From Roseibium sediminis (GTDB taxonomy: Bacteria; Pseudomonadota; Alphaproteobacteria; Rhizobiales; Stappiaceae): DNA of 64,000 nt. Location of the stretch: NCBI RefSeq assembly GCF_008711325.1, contig NZ_VXDB01000015.1:1-64000 (forward strand). Direction: 5' to 3'. Made by a program: the position numbers and the translations under genes. Of this stretch, positions 8,891 through 19,200 are shown in pieces. The notes beneath the pieces are model-generated. The model saw only the letters and a program-made list of their open reading frames with translations. It ran no database searches and was not told where the DNA came from. Every line of letters starts with the position of its first letter. The stretch's first letter is position 1.

Positions 8891-9976
8891 ATGTTCCAGG
8901 AAGCCAAGACCGAACTCGTCAATTTTTCAAACCTTGCCGGAGAAGCCGGAAAGGCCCGCCGCGAGGAGTTGACCCGTCACGTTGCGACGTTGTTTGTGCT
9001 GACATCAGACCGATGTTCCGACGAGCAGGTTGATATCTACGATTCCGTTCTTTCGCGCCTTGTCTCGATGGTTGAGGGCGAGGTTCGCGCATTTGTCGCC
9101 GGGCAACTTGCCGGTCTTCGCCGGGCGCCGGAAGAGACGGTTCGGATGCTTGTCGAAGACACGATCGACATTGCCGAGCCGCTTCTGGTGCGCTCGACTG
9201 CCTTGCGGGATACGGATCTGATCCGGGTCGCAAGGTCGAAAGGCAACGAGCATCTTTATGCAATCGCCCAACGGGATCTTCTTTCGAGCGATGTCACCGA
9301 CGTTCTGGTTCAACGCGGTGACATCGTGGTCAAGCGGCGCGTTGCGGGAAACACGGGCGCCAGCTTTTCCGGCGACGGCATGGATCGACTCGTCTTGGAA
9401 GCGCAGGCGGATGCCACGTTGCAGGCCTTTTTGAGCGAGAGACCAGACCTTGCCGACCGTCACATTCAGGCCTTGACGCGCATTGCCGGTGAAGAGGTTC
9501 GCCGGAAGCTGAGTCTGAAGGGGGAAGTGATCGAGGCTTCGCGGTTGAATGAGGCGCGGCGTCAGGCCGAACAGCGCATGTCCAACCAGTTCTGGCTCAA
9601 GCGATACGACTTCGAGACCGCGCGCGGTCGTGTTCTGGCACTCTCCAAGAAAGCACCGATAACGGAGGCGGTACTGTTACAGTTTGCAAGGGAAGACCGG
9701 TTTGCCGAAGTCGTGGCCTGTTTTGCCTGGATGGCACGGTGCGGCATTCAGGAAGCCAGTCACTGGATGGTGCGTCCCGATCCACAGCCATTTCTTGTCG
9801 TTGCAAAAGCAACGGGCTTTTCCGCATCGACAATCGGCCTCTTGCTGATGACCGGGCCATGGAAACACCGTTTGGGACAGAAGCTGCGCGCATTGGCCAT
9901 GCGCAAGTATGAAGCTCTCAGCCCAAAAGAGGCAGCCGCCATGGTTGCCCACTGGAGTGGTGCCTCCCTCAATTGA
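8891..9976 (+). CDS. DUF2336 domain-containing protein (first copy)
   Basis: The 361-residue, mostly helical cytoplasmic protein belongs to the alphaproteobacterial DUF2336 family, whose function is unknown; the repeats resemble HEAT-like helix pairs. Typical segments are LVEDTIDIAEPLL, the runs ending DVTDVLVQRGD and VKRRVAGN, and DRLVLEAQADATLQAFL. ATG 8891 gives an N-terminus that lines up with the second copy in this window; ATG 8849 would add 14 residues and neither has a clear ribosome binding site. In other bacteria, members lie near PAS and cell-cycle genes. Confidence 0.75.
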   Translation: MFQEAKTELVNFSNLAGEAGKARREELTRHVATLFVLTSDRCSDEQVDIYDSVLSRLVSMVEGEVRAFVAGQLAGLRRAPEETVRMLVEDTIDIAEPLLVRSTALRDTDLIRVARSKGNEHLYAIAQRDLLSSDVTDVLVQRGDIVVKRRVAGNTGASFSGDGMDRLVLEAQADATLQAFLSERPDLADRHIQALTRIAGEEVRRKLSLKGEVIEASRLNEARRQAEQRMSNQFWLKRYDFETARGRVLALSKKAPITEAVLLQFAREDRFAEVVACFAWMARCGIQEASHWMVRPDPQPFLVVAKATGFSASTIGLLLMTGPWKHRLGQKLRALAMRKYEALSPKEAAAMVAHWSGASLN

Positions 9977-10283
9977 TCAACGCTCGGGCCAAGCAGGTCT
10001 TATGTTGCGAGGAGGAGAAGGTTCCGGACCAGCGTGCGGTCGAGCGTCTGGCCGAGGCTTCAACGCCTTGGCCAATCCGTTCATGGCGTGGGATCGAGAC
10101 CTCTCCCATAGGTTGGCAGTGCTCCCGCTCGCCCGTCTCCCGGGCGCGCGAGCCGAGTATTCAGCCGCCGGTTAGGCTTGGAAAAACTATATATTTCTAG
10201 GGGGTTTAATCCAGCCTGAAATCGTGCTTTTTAGGGCATTCGCACATTTTTCAAGTGCGTGATCTTTGATGTGAGGCACGATC
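9977..10283. other. Intergenic region without a recognised gene
   Basis: The first half is GC-rich, but its open frames look non-coding. The second half turns AT-rich and has a weak CGCAC-N9-GTGCG inverted repeat (10241-10259) just before the MscS gene, so the promoter of that gene probably lies here. Confidence 0.4.
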
Positions 10284-12647
10284 GTGAACGATATTGGTAT
10301 TCGATCATTTTCCGCTGGGCTGATGCGCAAGGGCTTGATCTTTTTTGTCGTCCTTTTCGGTCTGGTTTCCCTTGGTATTCAAGCTGCCGAGCCAGTTCAG
10401 GCTCAGGGCTTGTTGTCGGTCATAACCTCTCAGGAGAAAGGTGCCGAGGCGCCCCAAGCGCCGGCTGCCGAGCCTGCCACGGCACAAACTCCCGCCGAGC
10501 CTTCGCTTGAGCAGGAGGCGGGTCTCACGATCAACAAGATTGTTCACGGAGCCATCGAGGCGCGGGACGAATTCAAGCGCATTTTGGCGAATGGGCCGCT
10601 ATTGCGATCTCAAATGACGGCTACTTTGGCCGCACAGGACGATGATGGCACAACTGATTGGGTCTGGGATTCAATTCTGGTTATGTTGGCGGGACTCGTT
10701 GCTGGTATCATTGCCCTGAACCTGTTCTATCGCTGGACAAGGAAGCAGTTCGGCTACATCTACAAGGAAGAGGTTTTCGAAAGGGCGGACAAACTCGCCT
10801 ATCTGTTCCTTCGTGCCCTGATCATGACATCTGGGCTAATCGTATTCGTTGCTGTTGCCGGCCTCGTCGTTCTCATATTGAACCGTGGCCCTGAAGCTGC
10901 AAACCAGACCGCAATCGTTGCGATTTCATTTTATGCGCTGTTTCGCTTCTTGCGCATCGTCCTTTTTGCCATTCTTGCGCCGGGGACGTCCCATTACCGG
11001 TTGCCACCGTTTTCCGATCATGACGCAACAAGGCTCTATTGGTTCCTTGTTGCCGGAGCCGGGATCTCCTTCACGGCGATTGCGATATGCGACTGGATGC
11101 TCAGGCTGGGGCTGCCCGAGGATGCTCACAAGCTGGTCCTCATCGGGGCCATGTTCCTTAGCATGGTTACCCTCAGCTTCAACGCGATCTATTTCAGGAA
11201 AGTCATCGGACAGGCCATTCGCGGAGATGCCAAAGACGCGTCGCTGTGGCGTCGGGTTCTCGGCGGTGGATGGCATATCCCGATTGTCATCTACTTCATC
11301 TTTGCCTGGGTAGCTTCCTCCATCCGCCTGCTGCTGAATATTGATACGGCAACAAACCTCGTTGCCGCTCCGATCCAGCTGGCGATCGCTGCGGCCTCGG
11401 CCTATGGCCTGATGATCCTGTTCATCGACCGCGTCCTGCTTCCCCGGCTTGATACTCCGAAGAAAGTGGATGCCGTCCTTGAAGAACTGAAGAAGCAATC
11501 GGATGCTCGCGGCGAGGAATTTGATGAAGCAAGTAGCCGGGCTGAAGCGCGCGCCATCGCAGCTGACAACGAATCAGACCGAGCTCCGTTCCGCGGATTG
11601 CTTGATCGAGGTGCCCGCATCATCGTTGCCTTCGGTGCGTTGCAGTTGCTCGGCTATTTCTGGGGCGGTGCGGCCCTGACGGACGGACCGTCCCTGCTTG
11701 GTGACTTCCTTGAAGTCCTGCTGATCGTCTTCCTGGGATACATGGCCTATGAGGCGGTCAAGATCTTGATCGACCAGCAGATCGCGAAGGAGAGCCCGAC
11801 AGAGCAGGACGAGGAAGCCGAAGTTGGCGGGGCGGGGGAAAGCCGGATCGCAACCCTGTTGCCGATCTTCCGCAATTTCCTGCTGATCACCATCTTTGTC
11901 ATCGTGGTGATGCTGGTTCTGTCGGAACTCGGGGTCAATATCGCACCGCTCTTCGCCGGTGCCGGTGTTGTCGGTCTTGCGGTTGGTTTCGGCGCGCAAA
12001 CCCTGATCCGGGACATCTTCTCCGGTGCGTTCTACCTGATCGATGATGCTTTCCGGAAAGGCGAGTATATCGATATCGGCAGTGCAAAGGGGGTCGTGGA
12101 GAAGATCTCGATCCGCTCCATGCAGCTTCGCCATCACCGTGGCGCCCTGACCACCGTGCCGTTTGGGGAAATCCAGCATGTCCAGAACTTCTCCCGTGAC
12201 TGGGCCATTATGAAGCTCGCCTTCCGTGTCACCTACGACACGGATGTCGACAAGATGCGCAAGATCATCAAGAAGTTCGGCCAGCAGCTTCTGGAAGACG
12301 AATATTATGGCCCGATGTTCCTGCAGCCGCTGAAGTCGCAGGGCATCACCTCGTTCGAGGATTCAGCCATGATTGCGCGTGTGAAATTCACCGCAAAGCC
12401 GGGCAAGCAGTTCGAACTTCGCAAGGTTGTCTTTGCAGGCCTGCAGGAACTCTTCGAAGAGAACGGCATCAAGTTCGCCCATCGTCAGGTCACCGTACGT
12501 GTGGCAAATGAAAACGGTGAAGAGCTTGGCCCCAAACACATGACGCCGGATGCGCTCAAGGCGGCAGCTGCTGCCGGGGCCGGTGCGGCCGGTATCATCG
12601 ATGATGAGGACGGCGCAGGCGGCGGAGATGGTGGAGACCAGCTCTAG
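10284..12647 (+). CDS. MscS family mechanosensitive ion channel, large form
   Basis: This inner-membrane channel opens under membrane tension and releases solutes on osmotic downshift. The 787-residue protein begins with a signal peptide (cleavage likely near AQA-EPVQA or just after, residues 34-41). A periplasmic segment with predicted helices and about ten or eleven membrane segments follow between residues 125 and 580. The MscS pore helix is FAGAGVVGLAVGFGAQTLI (about 555-575), the beta domain starts at YIDIGSAKGVVEKI, and the C-terminal alpha/beta domain follows. Length and layout match the YbiO/MscM-like large subfamily. GTG 10284 has GAGG eight bases upstream. It stands alone. Confidence 0.9.
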   Translation: MNDIGIRSFSAGLMRKGLIFFVVLFGLVSLGIQAAEPVQAQGLLSVITSQEKGAEAPQAPAAEPATAQTPAEPSLEQEAGLTINKIVHGAIEARDEFKRILANGPLLRSQMTATLAAQDDDGTTDWVWDSILVMLAGLVAGIIALNLFYRWTRKQFGYIYKEEVFERADKLAYLFLRALIMTSGLIVFVAVAGLVVLILNRGPEAANQTAIVAISFYALFRFLRIVLFAILAPGTSHYRLPPFSDHDATRLYWFLVAGAGISFTAIAICDWMLRLGLPEDAHKLVLIGAMFLSMVTLSFNAIYFRKVIGQAIRGDAKDASLWRRVLGGGWHIPIVIYFIFAWVASSIRLLLNIDTATNLVAAPIQLAIAAASAYGLMILFIDRVLLPRLDTPKKVDAVLEELKKQSDARGEEFDEASSRAEARAIAADNESDRAPFRGLLDRGARIIVAFGALQLLGYFWGGAALTDGPSLLGDFLEVLLIVFLGYMAYEAVKILIDQQIAKESPTEQDEEAEVGGAGESRIATLLPIFRNFLLITIFVIVVMLVLSELGVNIAPLFAGAGVVGLAVGFGAQTLIRDIFSGAFYLIDDAFRKGEYIDIGSAKGVVEKISIRSMQLRHHRGALTTVPFGEIQHVQNFSRDWAIMKLAFRVTYDTDVDKMRKIIKKFGQQLLEDEYYGPMFLQPLKSQGITSFEDSAMIARVKFTAKPGKQFELRKVVFAGLQELFEENGIKFAHRQVTVRVANENGEELGPKHMTPDALKAAAAAGAGAAGIIDDEDGAGGGDGGDQL

Positions 12648-12741
12648 CAGCAGCGGCCTGCTCGCTGTCTTCTCCCATTGAAATCAGCGCCGCGCTGTTG
12701 CATCAGGAGCGGGCTGGTTTCATCCGGGAAGTTGGGAAGCG

Positions 12742-13791
12742 ATGCGGATTGGGTTTGACGCAGATGCAATCAACGAGCGCGGCACAAGTGTCGCGCTCTA
12801 TGATTATGCGAAAGGTGTTCAGGAATTCCTCGGGCACGAGGCAGTGGTCTTCTACTGCCCGCAGCGCAGTGTTCCAGACGTGGTCGACAAGTTTGCGGCG
12901 AACCTGACGCTGGTCCCCTTTGAGGATCGGGCAGAACTGCCCGAACTCTCCGCGCCCCATGATCTCGATTTTTGCTACTACATCACCGACGGTCGCAGGC
13001 GCGTTCTGCCCGTCACCGCGCGGCGTTCCGGAGTGCATGCCGTTTTCCGGCATTTCGAGCCGCATGGTGATGTCTATGCCTATGTATCTTCCTGGCTGTC
13101 CGACTGGATGACGGGCGGTCAGGCTCCGGCTGTGCCTCACATTGTCACGATGCCGGAACCTGAAGGAGATATGCGGGCCGAACTTGGTATCCCGGCTGCT
13201 GCCTTTGTGGCGGGACGCTACGGCGGTTTTGACCAGTTCAATCTGCCGATGGCGAAAAAGGCGGTCATTCGCGCGCTCAAGGATCGACAGGACCTTTACT
13301 GCGTTTTTGTGAATACCGAACGGTTTGTGGAACATCCACGGGCCCTGTTTCTTCCCTCCATCGTGTCCATGACGGAAAAGGCACGCTTTATTGCCACCTG
13401 TGACGTTGGCCTCAATGCCAAGAAGATCGGCGAGAGTTTCGGATTGGCGACGGCAGAGTTCTTCATGCTCGGGCGGCCCGTGTTCAGCTGGGCTGGCGGG
13501 ATGGACCAGAACCACATCGAGATGACGCCCAAATCCGAATGGTGCTATCGCACCGGCGGGGATCTCTACCGTCTGTTGACGTCCTATGTTGCCAACGAGC
13601 AAGATCGGGACACGGCGAGGGCAGCGGTACAGGCCTACCGGCCTGAAGCGGTGATGCAGGTTTTCAACGAAGTCTTCCTCTCCGGGCGACATTCGGCTGC
13701 AGGTCTTGATGTCAGCCCGGCCTTCAAGGCAGCTCGTGCGGTGCAGCGGCGCTATCGCAATTTGAAGTTCCGCTTGTGGAAGATGATCTAG
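12742..13791 (+). CDS. Glycosyltransferase-like protein
   Basis: The 349-residue soluble protein looks like a GT-B-fold glycosyltransferase. The N-terminal half begins MRIGFDADAINERGTSVALY, a Rossmann-like start. The C-terminal half includes CDVGLNAKKIGESFGLATAE, which resembles the nucleotide-sugar-binding E-S-F-G-L-A motif of GT4 enzymes, and a basic tail. ATG 12742 follows GGGAAGCG. The acceptor and sugar cannot be deduced and no other polysaccharide genes are near. It lies 94 bp after the MscS gene on the same strand and could share its transcript. Confidence 0.65.
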   Translation: MRIGFDADAINERGTSVALYDYAKGVQEFLGHEAVVFYCPQRSVPDVVDKFAANLTLVPFEDRAELPELSAPHDLDFCYYITDGRRRVLPVTARRSGVHAVFRHFEPHGDVYAYVSSWLSDWMTGGQAPAVPHIVTMPEPEGDMRAELGIPAAAFVAGRYGGFDQFNLPMAKKAVIRALKDRQDLYCVFVNTERFVEHPRALFLPSIVSMTEKARFIATCDVGLNAKKIGESFGLATAEFFMLGRPVFSWAGGMDQNHIEMTPKSEWCYRTGGDLYRLLTSYVANEQDRDTARAAVQAYRPEAVMQVFNEVFLSGRHSAAGLDVSPAFKAARAVQRRYRNLKFRLWKMI

Positions 13792-13970
13792 TCGATCACG
13801 TGTTGCGCTTGTCCAAAGCTTGGTAACCGAAAGGTTTCGGCTCGCGCCTGCTGCTGTCCACGATGGCAGCTGGTAAGCCGTTGCTCGAGGAAATGGCTGT
13901 TTTCTGACGTTTTTTGGCTTTGCCTCAAGTCCCCCTTAAGCAAAGGGGATTAAACTTTGACGGACTGGTC

Positions 13971-14008
13971 ATGCCCGGAAAAGCCTCTTGGCGGGGGCTT
14001 TCGGGCAT
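13971..14008. other. Strong hairpin upstream of the methionine-cycle regulator
   Basis: ATGCCCG (13971-13977) pairs with CGGGCAT (14002-14008), and AAAGCC (13980-13985) pairs with GGCTTT (13996-14001), giving a 13-bp stem with a two-base bulge. There is no T run. It lies 180 bp after the glycosyltransferase-like gene and 40 bp before the palindromic operator. It may be a terminator without a U tract or an RNA or DNA regulatory structure. Confidence 0.5.
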
Positions 14009-14048
14009 CCGGTGCGCAAAATGAAACTTGCTTCATCTAGATTATTCG

Positions 14049-14066
14049 TATAAAGATATCTTTATA
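14049..14066. promoter_or_regulatory. 18-bp perfect palindrome, probable ArsR-methyltransferase operator
   Basis: TATAAAGATATCTTTATA is a perfect 18-bp palindrome located 21 bp before ATG 14087, where an autoregulating repressor would bind. ArsR-type regulators of the methionine cycle in proteobacteria (the SahR/SamR group) are known to use A/T-rich palindromes with an ATATC-like core. Binding by the adjacent gene product is inferred. Confidence 0.7.
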
Positions 14067-14086
14067 TCAATATCCAGTGAGTGCGA

Positions 14087-15097
14087 ATGACCAGCGACCA
14101 AACCCTTTCTGTTGACGACACCCTGGCCGTCCTTCGGGCGGTAGGTGAGGCAACGCGCCTGCGTTTGATCTCCCTGTTGTCGGAAAGCGAAATGACCGTG
14201 AAGGACGCCACTGCGATCCTCGGTCAAAGTCAGCCGCGCATCTCACGTCACCTCAAACTTCTCACCGAGGCTGGTGTCATCCTGCGGTTTCCCGAAGGTT
14301 CTTGGGTGTTTTATCGCTTGGCCGATGGTCCGCGCGGCGCACTGGCTCGCGATGTGGTCGCCCGCATGAGCGAAGGGGATGCAGTTCTGTCTGCCGATAG
14401 CGAACGGTTTGCCGGTTTGCGCAAGACCAAGGCCGAAGAGGCTGCCAGCTTCTTTGCCCAGAAGGCGCTGACATGGGACAAGGAACGGTCCCTTCATGCG
14501 TCCGACCGTGATGTGGAAGCGGCCATGCTGCGGATTGTCGGCGAAAAGCCGTTTCAGTCCTATCTCGATCTCGGAACCGGGACGGGCCGCCTTCTGGAGC
14601 TGTTCTCCGATCACTATGTGTCTGGCCTGGGGATTGATGCCTCGCATGACATGCTTGCCGTTGCCCGTGCAAACCTTGCCCGCGCCGGAATTTCCAAGGC
14701 GCAGGTCCGCCATGGTGACATTTACGCCCTGAACGTGCCGCCGCGCTCTTTCGATCTCGTCACGGTCCATCAGGTGCTGCACTTTCTCGATGATCCGCAG
14801 CGGGCCCTGTCCGAGGCGACCCGTGCGTTGCGTCCGGGCGGCCGTTTGCTGGTGATCGACTTTGCCCCACATAACCTTGAATTCCTGCGGGAAGCCCACG
14901 CCCATCGGCGTCTGGGGATCTCCCGCGACCACATGAAGCGCTGGCTGGATACCCTGGATCTGGAGTTGGAAGCTGTTTCCGACCTGGAGCCCCAGACCGG
15001 CGCCGACACACAACTCACTGTCACACTCTGGCTTGCCCGCGATCGCCGCATCATCACCGATCTGCCGCTGGCCACTCCCGCCCAAGAGGTTGCGTAA
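14087..15097 (+). CDS. ArsR-family regulator fused to a SAM-dependent methyltransferase domain (SahR/SamR-like)
   Basis: The 336-residue protein joins an ArsR winged helix (about residues 8-90; LGQSQPRISRHLKLL is the recognition region) to a class I methyltransferase fold (about 140-300; LDLGTGTGRLLELF is the SAM-binding motif and HQVLHFLDDPQ is motif IV-like). Fused regulators of this type control the methionine/SAM cycle in proteobacteria, probably by sensing SAM or S-adenosylhomocysteine. Here it is the first gene ahead of metF (2-bp gap) and metH. ATG 14087 is preferred; GTG 14081 is the alternative. An 18-bp palindrome precedes it. Sensing of SAM or SAH is inferred; catalysis of methyl transfer is not shown. 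Confidence 0.85.
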   Translation: MTSDQTLSVDDTLAVLRAVGEATRLRLISLLSESEMTVKDATAILGQSQPRISRHLKLLTEAGVILRFPEGSWVFYRLADGPRGALARDVVARMSEGDAVLSADSERFAGLRKTKAEEAASFFAQKALTWDKERSLHASDRDVEAAMLRIVGEKPFQSYLDLGTGTGRLLELFSDHYVSGLGIDASHDMLAVARANLARAGISKAQVRHGDIYALNVPPRSFDLVTVHQVLHFLDDPQRALSEATRALRPGGRLLVIDFAPHNLEFLREAHAHRRLGISRDHMKRWLDTLDLELEAVSDLEPQTGADTQLTVTLWLARDRRIITDLPLATPAQEVA

Positions 15098-15099
15098 CC

Positions 15100-16014
15100 A
15101 TGTCTTCCAATCACCCCCTCCGCCGGTCTCGCCAGAACCTTCAGGGCCCGATCAAGGCCAGCTTCGAGTTCTTCCCGCCGAAGAGTGAGAAAATGGCGGA
15201 AAGCCTCTTGGAAACCGTTGAGCGCCTTGCTCCGCTGCAGCCGGAATTCGTTTCCGTGACCTATGGCGCGGGCGGCACGACGCGCGAGCGCACCCACAAG
15301 ACTGTTGATCGCATCCTCAACGAAGCCAAGCTCGACACGGCAGCGCACCTGACCTGTGTGGCCGCGTCTCGGGACGAAATCGATGCGATCCTCAAGGATT
15401 ACTGGGAGATGGGTGTGCGCCGCATCGTTGCGCTGCGCGGTGATCCTGTCGAAGGGATTGGTGCAGTCTACAAGCCGCACCCACAGGGCTATGCTTATGC
15501 GTCGGATCTTGTTGCGGGGATCAAGAAGATTGCCGATTTCGATATTTCCGTATCCGGGTATCCGGAGCGCCACCCGGAAAGTTCCGGCTGGACCATGGAA
15601 ATCGACAATCTGAAGCGCAAGGTGGATGCCGGTGCTGACCGCATCGTGACCCAGTATTTCTTCGACAACGATCTGTTCGAGGACTATTGCGAGCGTCTGC
15701 AAAAGGCAGGCATCACGATCCCGGTGGTTCCGGGCATCCTGCCGATCCACAATTTCGAACAGACCATGGTCTTCTCGGCCAAGTGTGGCGCGTCTATCCC
15801 CGAGTGGGTCGCCCGTCGCTTTGCAGGCCTGCAGCATGATCCGGAAACGCGCAAGCTCGTCGGGGCGGGCATTGCCTGCGAACAAGTCATGGACCTTGTC
15901 GACCGTGGCGTGGAAGACTTCCACTTCTACACCATGAACCGGGCTGACCTGACCTATGCCATCTGCCGGATGCTCGGCATGGGCGTTGTCGAGCAGGCCC
16001 AGGCTGCGGCGTGA
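15100..16014 (+). CDS. metF: Methylenetetrahydrofolate reductase
   Basis: MetF reduces 5,10-methylene-THF to 5-methyl-THF with NAD(P)H and FAD, supplying the methyl group used by MetH. The 304-residue TIM-barrel length is normal. SFEFFPPKSEKM near residue 18 is the active-site entry motif, followed by VSVTYGAGGTTR, LTCVAASRDE, RIVALRGDP and RIVTQYFFDND in the usual order. It starts two bases after the regulator stop and shares its transcript, with metH 190 bp downstream on the same strand. Confidence 0.95.
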   Translation: MSSNHPLRRSRQNLQGPIKASFEFFPPKSEKMAESLLETVERLAPLQPEFVSVTYGAGGTTRERTHKTVDRILNEAKLDTAAHLTCVAASRDEIDAILKDYWEMGVRRIVALRGDPVEGIGAVYKPHPQGYAYASDLVAGIKKIADFDISVSGYPERHPESSGWTMEIDNLKRKVDAGADRIVTQYFFDNDLFEDYCERLQKAGITIPVVPGILPIHNFEQTMVFSAKCGASIPEWVARRFAGLQHDPETRKLVGAGIACEQVMDLVDRGVEDFHFYTMNRADLTYAICRMLGMGVVEQAQAAA

Positions 16015-16031
16015 CGGCCTTGGCGATTGCA

Positions 16032-16050
16032 ACCCTTCGTTTTGAAGGGT
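16032..16050 (+). other. Hairpin in the metF-metH spacer
   Basis: ACCCTTC-N5-GAAGGGT forms a 7-bp stem 18 bp after the metF stop. The T run expected of an intrinsic terminator is absent. It may be an RNA-stability or attenuation element for metH; I did not recognise a SAM, SAH or cobalamin riboswitch in this 190-bp spacer. Confidence 0.4.
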
Positions 16051-16204
16051 GATTTGTGCAATAAGCCGGGAAAACGGGTTTTGCCAATTGCTCCTTTCGC
16101 CGTCGCGGGGAACAAGTGGCACCAACATTCTTCAATTCAAAGGCTGGCGCGCCGCACCTCATGCGTGCGCCCGGCAGACAAAGATCCCTTGGAAGGACAG
16201 TCCG

Positions 16205-19200
16205 GTGAAAACATCAGACGCTTTTGACCGTATTCGTCAGGCGGCGGAGTCGCGCATTCTCGTTCTGGATGGCGCGATGGGGACCGAGCTTCAGCTTCTG
16301 AAATTGCAGGAAGAGCATTTTCGTGGCGAACGCTTCAAGGACTGGCCGTCCGATCTGAAGGGCAATAACGACATCCTCAGCCTGACCCTTCCAGATGCGA
16401 TCCGAAAGGTCCATGTCGACTATCTGGAAGCCGGTGCTGACATTGTCGAGACAAACACGTTCTCGTCGACCACCATCGCCCAGGCCGACTACGGCATGGA
16501 AGCATTGGCCTATGAACTGAATGTGGAAAGCGCGAAGCTTGCCCGTGAGGCCTGCGATATCGTTGAGGCGAAAGATCCAAGCCGTCCGCGCTTTGTGGCC
16601 GGAGCGCTTGGCCCGACCAACCGGACGGCCTCCATTTCGCCGGATGTAAACAATCCGGGCTATCGCGCCGTGTCCTTCGATGATCTGCGCATTGCGTATG
16701 CCGAGGCCGTTCGTGGCCTTCTGGATGGCGGCGCTGATATTCTGCTGGTTGAAACCATTTTCGACACGCTGAATGCCAAGGCGGCGCTCTTTGCCATTGA
16801 GGAAGTATTCGAGGAGCGGGGCGGGAAGGTGCCGGTGATGATCTCCGGAACCATTACGGATCTTTCCGGGCGCACGCTCTCCGGCCAGACACCGGAAGCT
16901 TTTTGGAACTCGGTGCGTCATGCCGATCCGCTGACCATCGGCCTGAACTGCGCTCTCGGTGCCAAGGAAATGCGCGCGCATCTTGCCGAAATCTCCCGAA
17001 TTGCCGACACGCTTGTCTGTGCTTATCCGAATGCCGGCCTGCCGAACGAGTTTGGCGAGTATGACGAAAGCCCGGAATACATGGCGAGCCTGATTGCGGA
17101 GTTCGCAGATGCGGGCCTCGTCAACATGGTGGGCGGCTGCTGTGGCTCCACGCCGGCGCATATCCGGGCAATTGCCGAAGCTGTGAAGGACAAGGCTCCG
17201 CGCGTGGTGCCGGTGCCGCCGGTTCACATGCGCCTGTCAGGCCTTGAGCCGTTCACGCTGACCCCGGAAGTGAATTTCGTCAACGTTGGTGAGCGCACCA
17301 ACGTGACCGGGTCCGCCCGCTTCCGCAAGCTGATCAAGGAAGGCGACTATTCGACTGCGCTGGAGGTCGCCCGCGATCAGGTGGAAAACGGCGCGCAGAT
17401 CATCGATGTCAACATGGACGAGGGGCTTTTGGACTCCGAAGCGGCCATGGTCACATTCCTGAACCTGATGGCGGCCGAACCGGATATTGCCAAGGTTCCT
17501 GTCATGGTCGACAGCTCCAAGTGGACCGTCATCGAGGCAGGCTTGAAGTGCCTGCAGGGCAAGGGCGTGGTCAACTCCATCTCGCTGAAGGAAGGCGAAG
17601 AGGCGTTCATCCAGCAGGCCAAGCTTGTCCGTCGCTATGGTGCAGCTGTCGTGGTCATGGCCTTTGACGAAAAGGGGCAGGCCGACACCTTCCAGCGCAA
17701 GATCGAGATCTGTGAGCGCTCCTACAAGGTGCTGACCGAAAAGGTCGGCTTTGCGCCGCAAGACATTATCTTCGATCCGAACATCTTTGCGGTTGCGACA
17801 GGGATTGAGGAACACAACAACTACGGCGTCGATTTTATCGAGGCGACTGGTTGGATTCGCAAGAACCTGCCGCATGCCCATGTTTCGGGCGGTGTCTCGA
17901 ACCTTTCCTTCTCCTTCAGGGGCAATGAGGGCGTTCGCGAGGCGATGCACTCTGTATTCCTCTACCATGCCATCAAGAACGGCATGGACATGGGCATTGT
18001 GAACGCCGGTCAGCTGGCGGTTTATGACAAGCTCGAGAAGGAATTGCGCGATCTTTGCGAGGATGTGGTTCTGAACCGCACGCCGGACGCGACCGACAAC
18101 ATGCTGGAAGCTGCCGAGCGCTGGAAAGGCGAGGGAGGCAAGAAGCGGGAAGTGGACCTGTCCTGGCGCGAGCTGCCGGTTGCCAAGCGGCTTGAGCATG
18201 CGCTGGTCAACGGCATCGACGAATATGTCGTTGCAGATACCGAAGAAGCCCGCACCCGGTTCGATCGTCCGCTGCATGTGATCGAAGGTCCGTTGATGGA
18301 CGGCATGAACGTCGTTGGTGACCTCTTCGGCTCGGGCCAGATGTTCCTGCCGCAGGTGGTGAAGTCTGCCCGTGTGATGAAGAAGGCCGTCGCCTACCTG
18401 ATGCCTTTCATGGAAAAGGAAAAGGAAGAGCAGGGCCTTGAGGGCGTCTCGTCGAACGGCAAGATCCTGATGGCAACGGTGAAGGGCGATGTGCATGACA
18501 TCGGCAAGAACATTGTCGGCGTTGTGCTCCAGTGCAACAACTTCGAGGTGATCGATCTCGGGGTGATGGTGTCGGCTGCCAAGATCCTTGAAGTCGCCAA
18601 GAAGGAAAAGGTCGATATCATCGGTCTGTCCGGCCTGATCACACCGTCGCTGGATGAAATGTGCCATGTGGCAGCCGAACTGGAGCGCGAAGGGCTGGAT
18701 GTTCCGTTGCTGATCGGCGGCGCGACGACGTCTGAAATTCACACAGCGGTCAAGATCCATCCGAATTATGCCCGCGGTCAGGCAATTTATGTCACCGATG
18801 CCGGACGTGCGGTGGGGGTTGCCTCGCGCCTGATGAGTGAAGGCCAGCGCACGCCCTATTTTGAGGAAGTGCGCGGGAAATACGCGACTATTGCCGAAAA
18901 GCATGCCGCGTCTCGCGGAAACACCCAGCGCGTGTCCATCGAGGCCGCGCGTGATAACGCTTTCAAGCCGGATTTCGATACCCACAAGCCGGTCAAGCCG
19001 AAGCTTTTGGGCACGAAGGCCTTTGACGACTTCCCGCTGGAAGATCTGGTGCCGATGATCGACTGGACACCGTTCTTCTCGACATGGGAAATCAAGGGAC
19101 GTTATCCGGAGGTTCTGACCGACAATCGCTACGGCCCGGCGGCAAAGGCTCTTTATGACGATGCGCGGCGGATGCTGGACGAGATTGTTGAGAAGAAACT

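Noticed and set aside
13932-13948. CCCCTT/AAGGGG small hairpin upstream of the methionine unit
   Set aside because: The stem has only six pairs and no T run, and could easily occur by chance.
16015-16204. Cobalamin or SAM-type riboswitch before metH
   Set aside because: The B12-box and the SAM/SAH core motifs were looked for by eye and not found; only a simple hairpin was seen.
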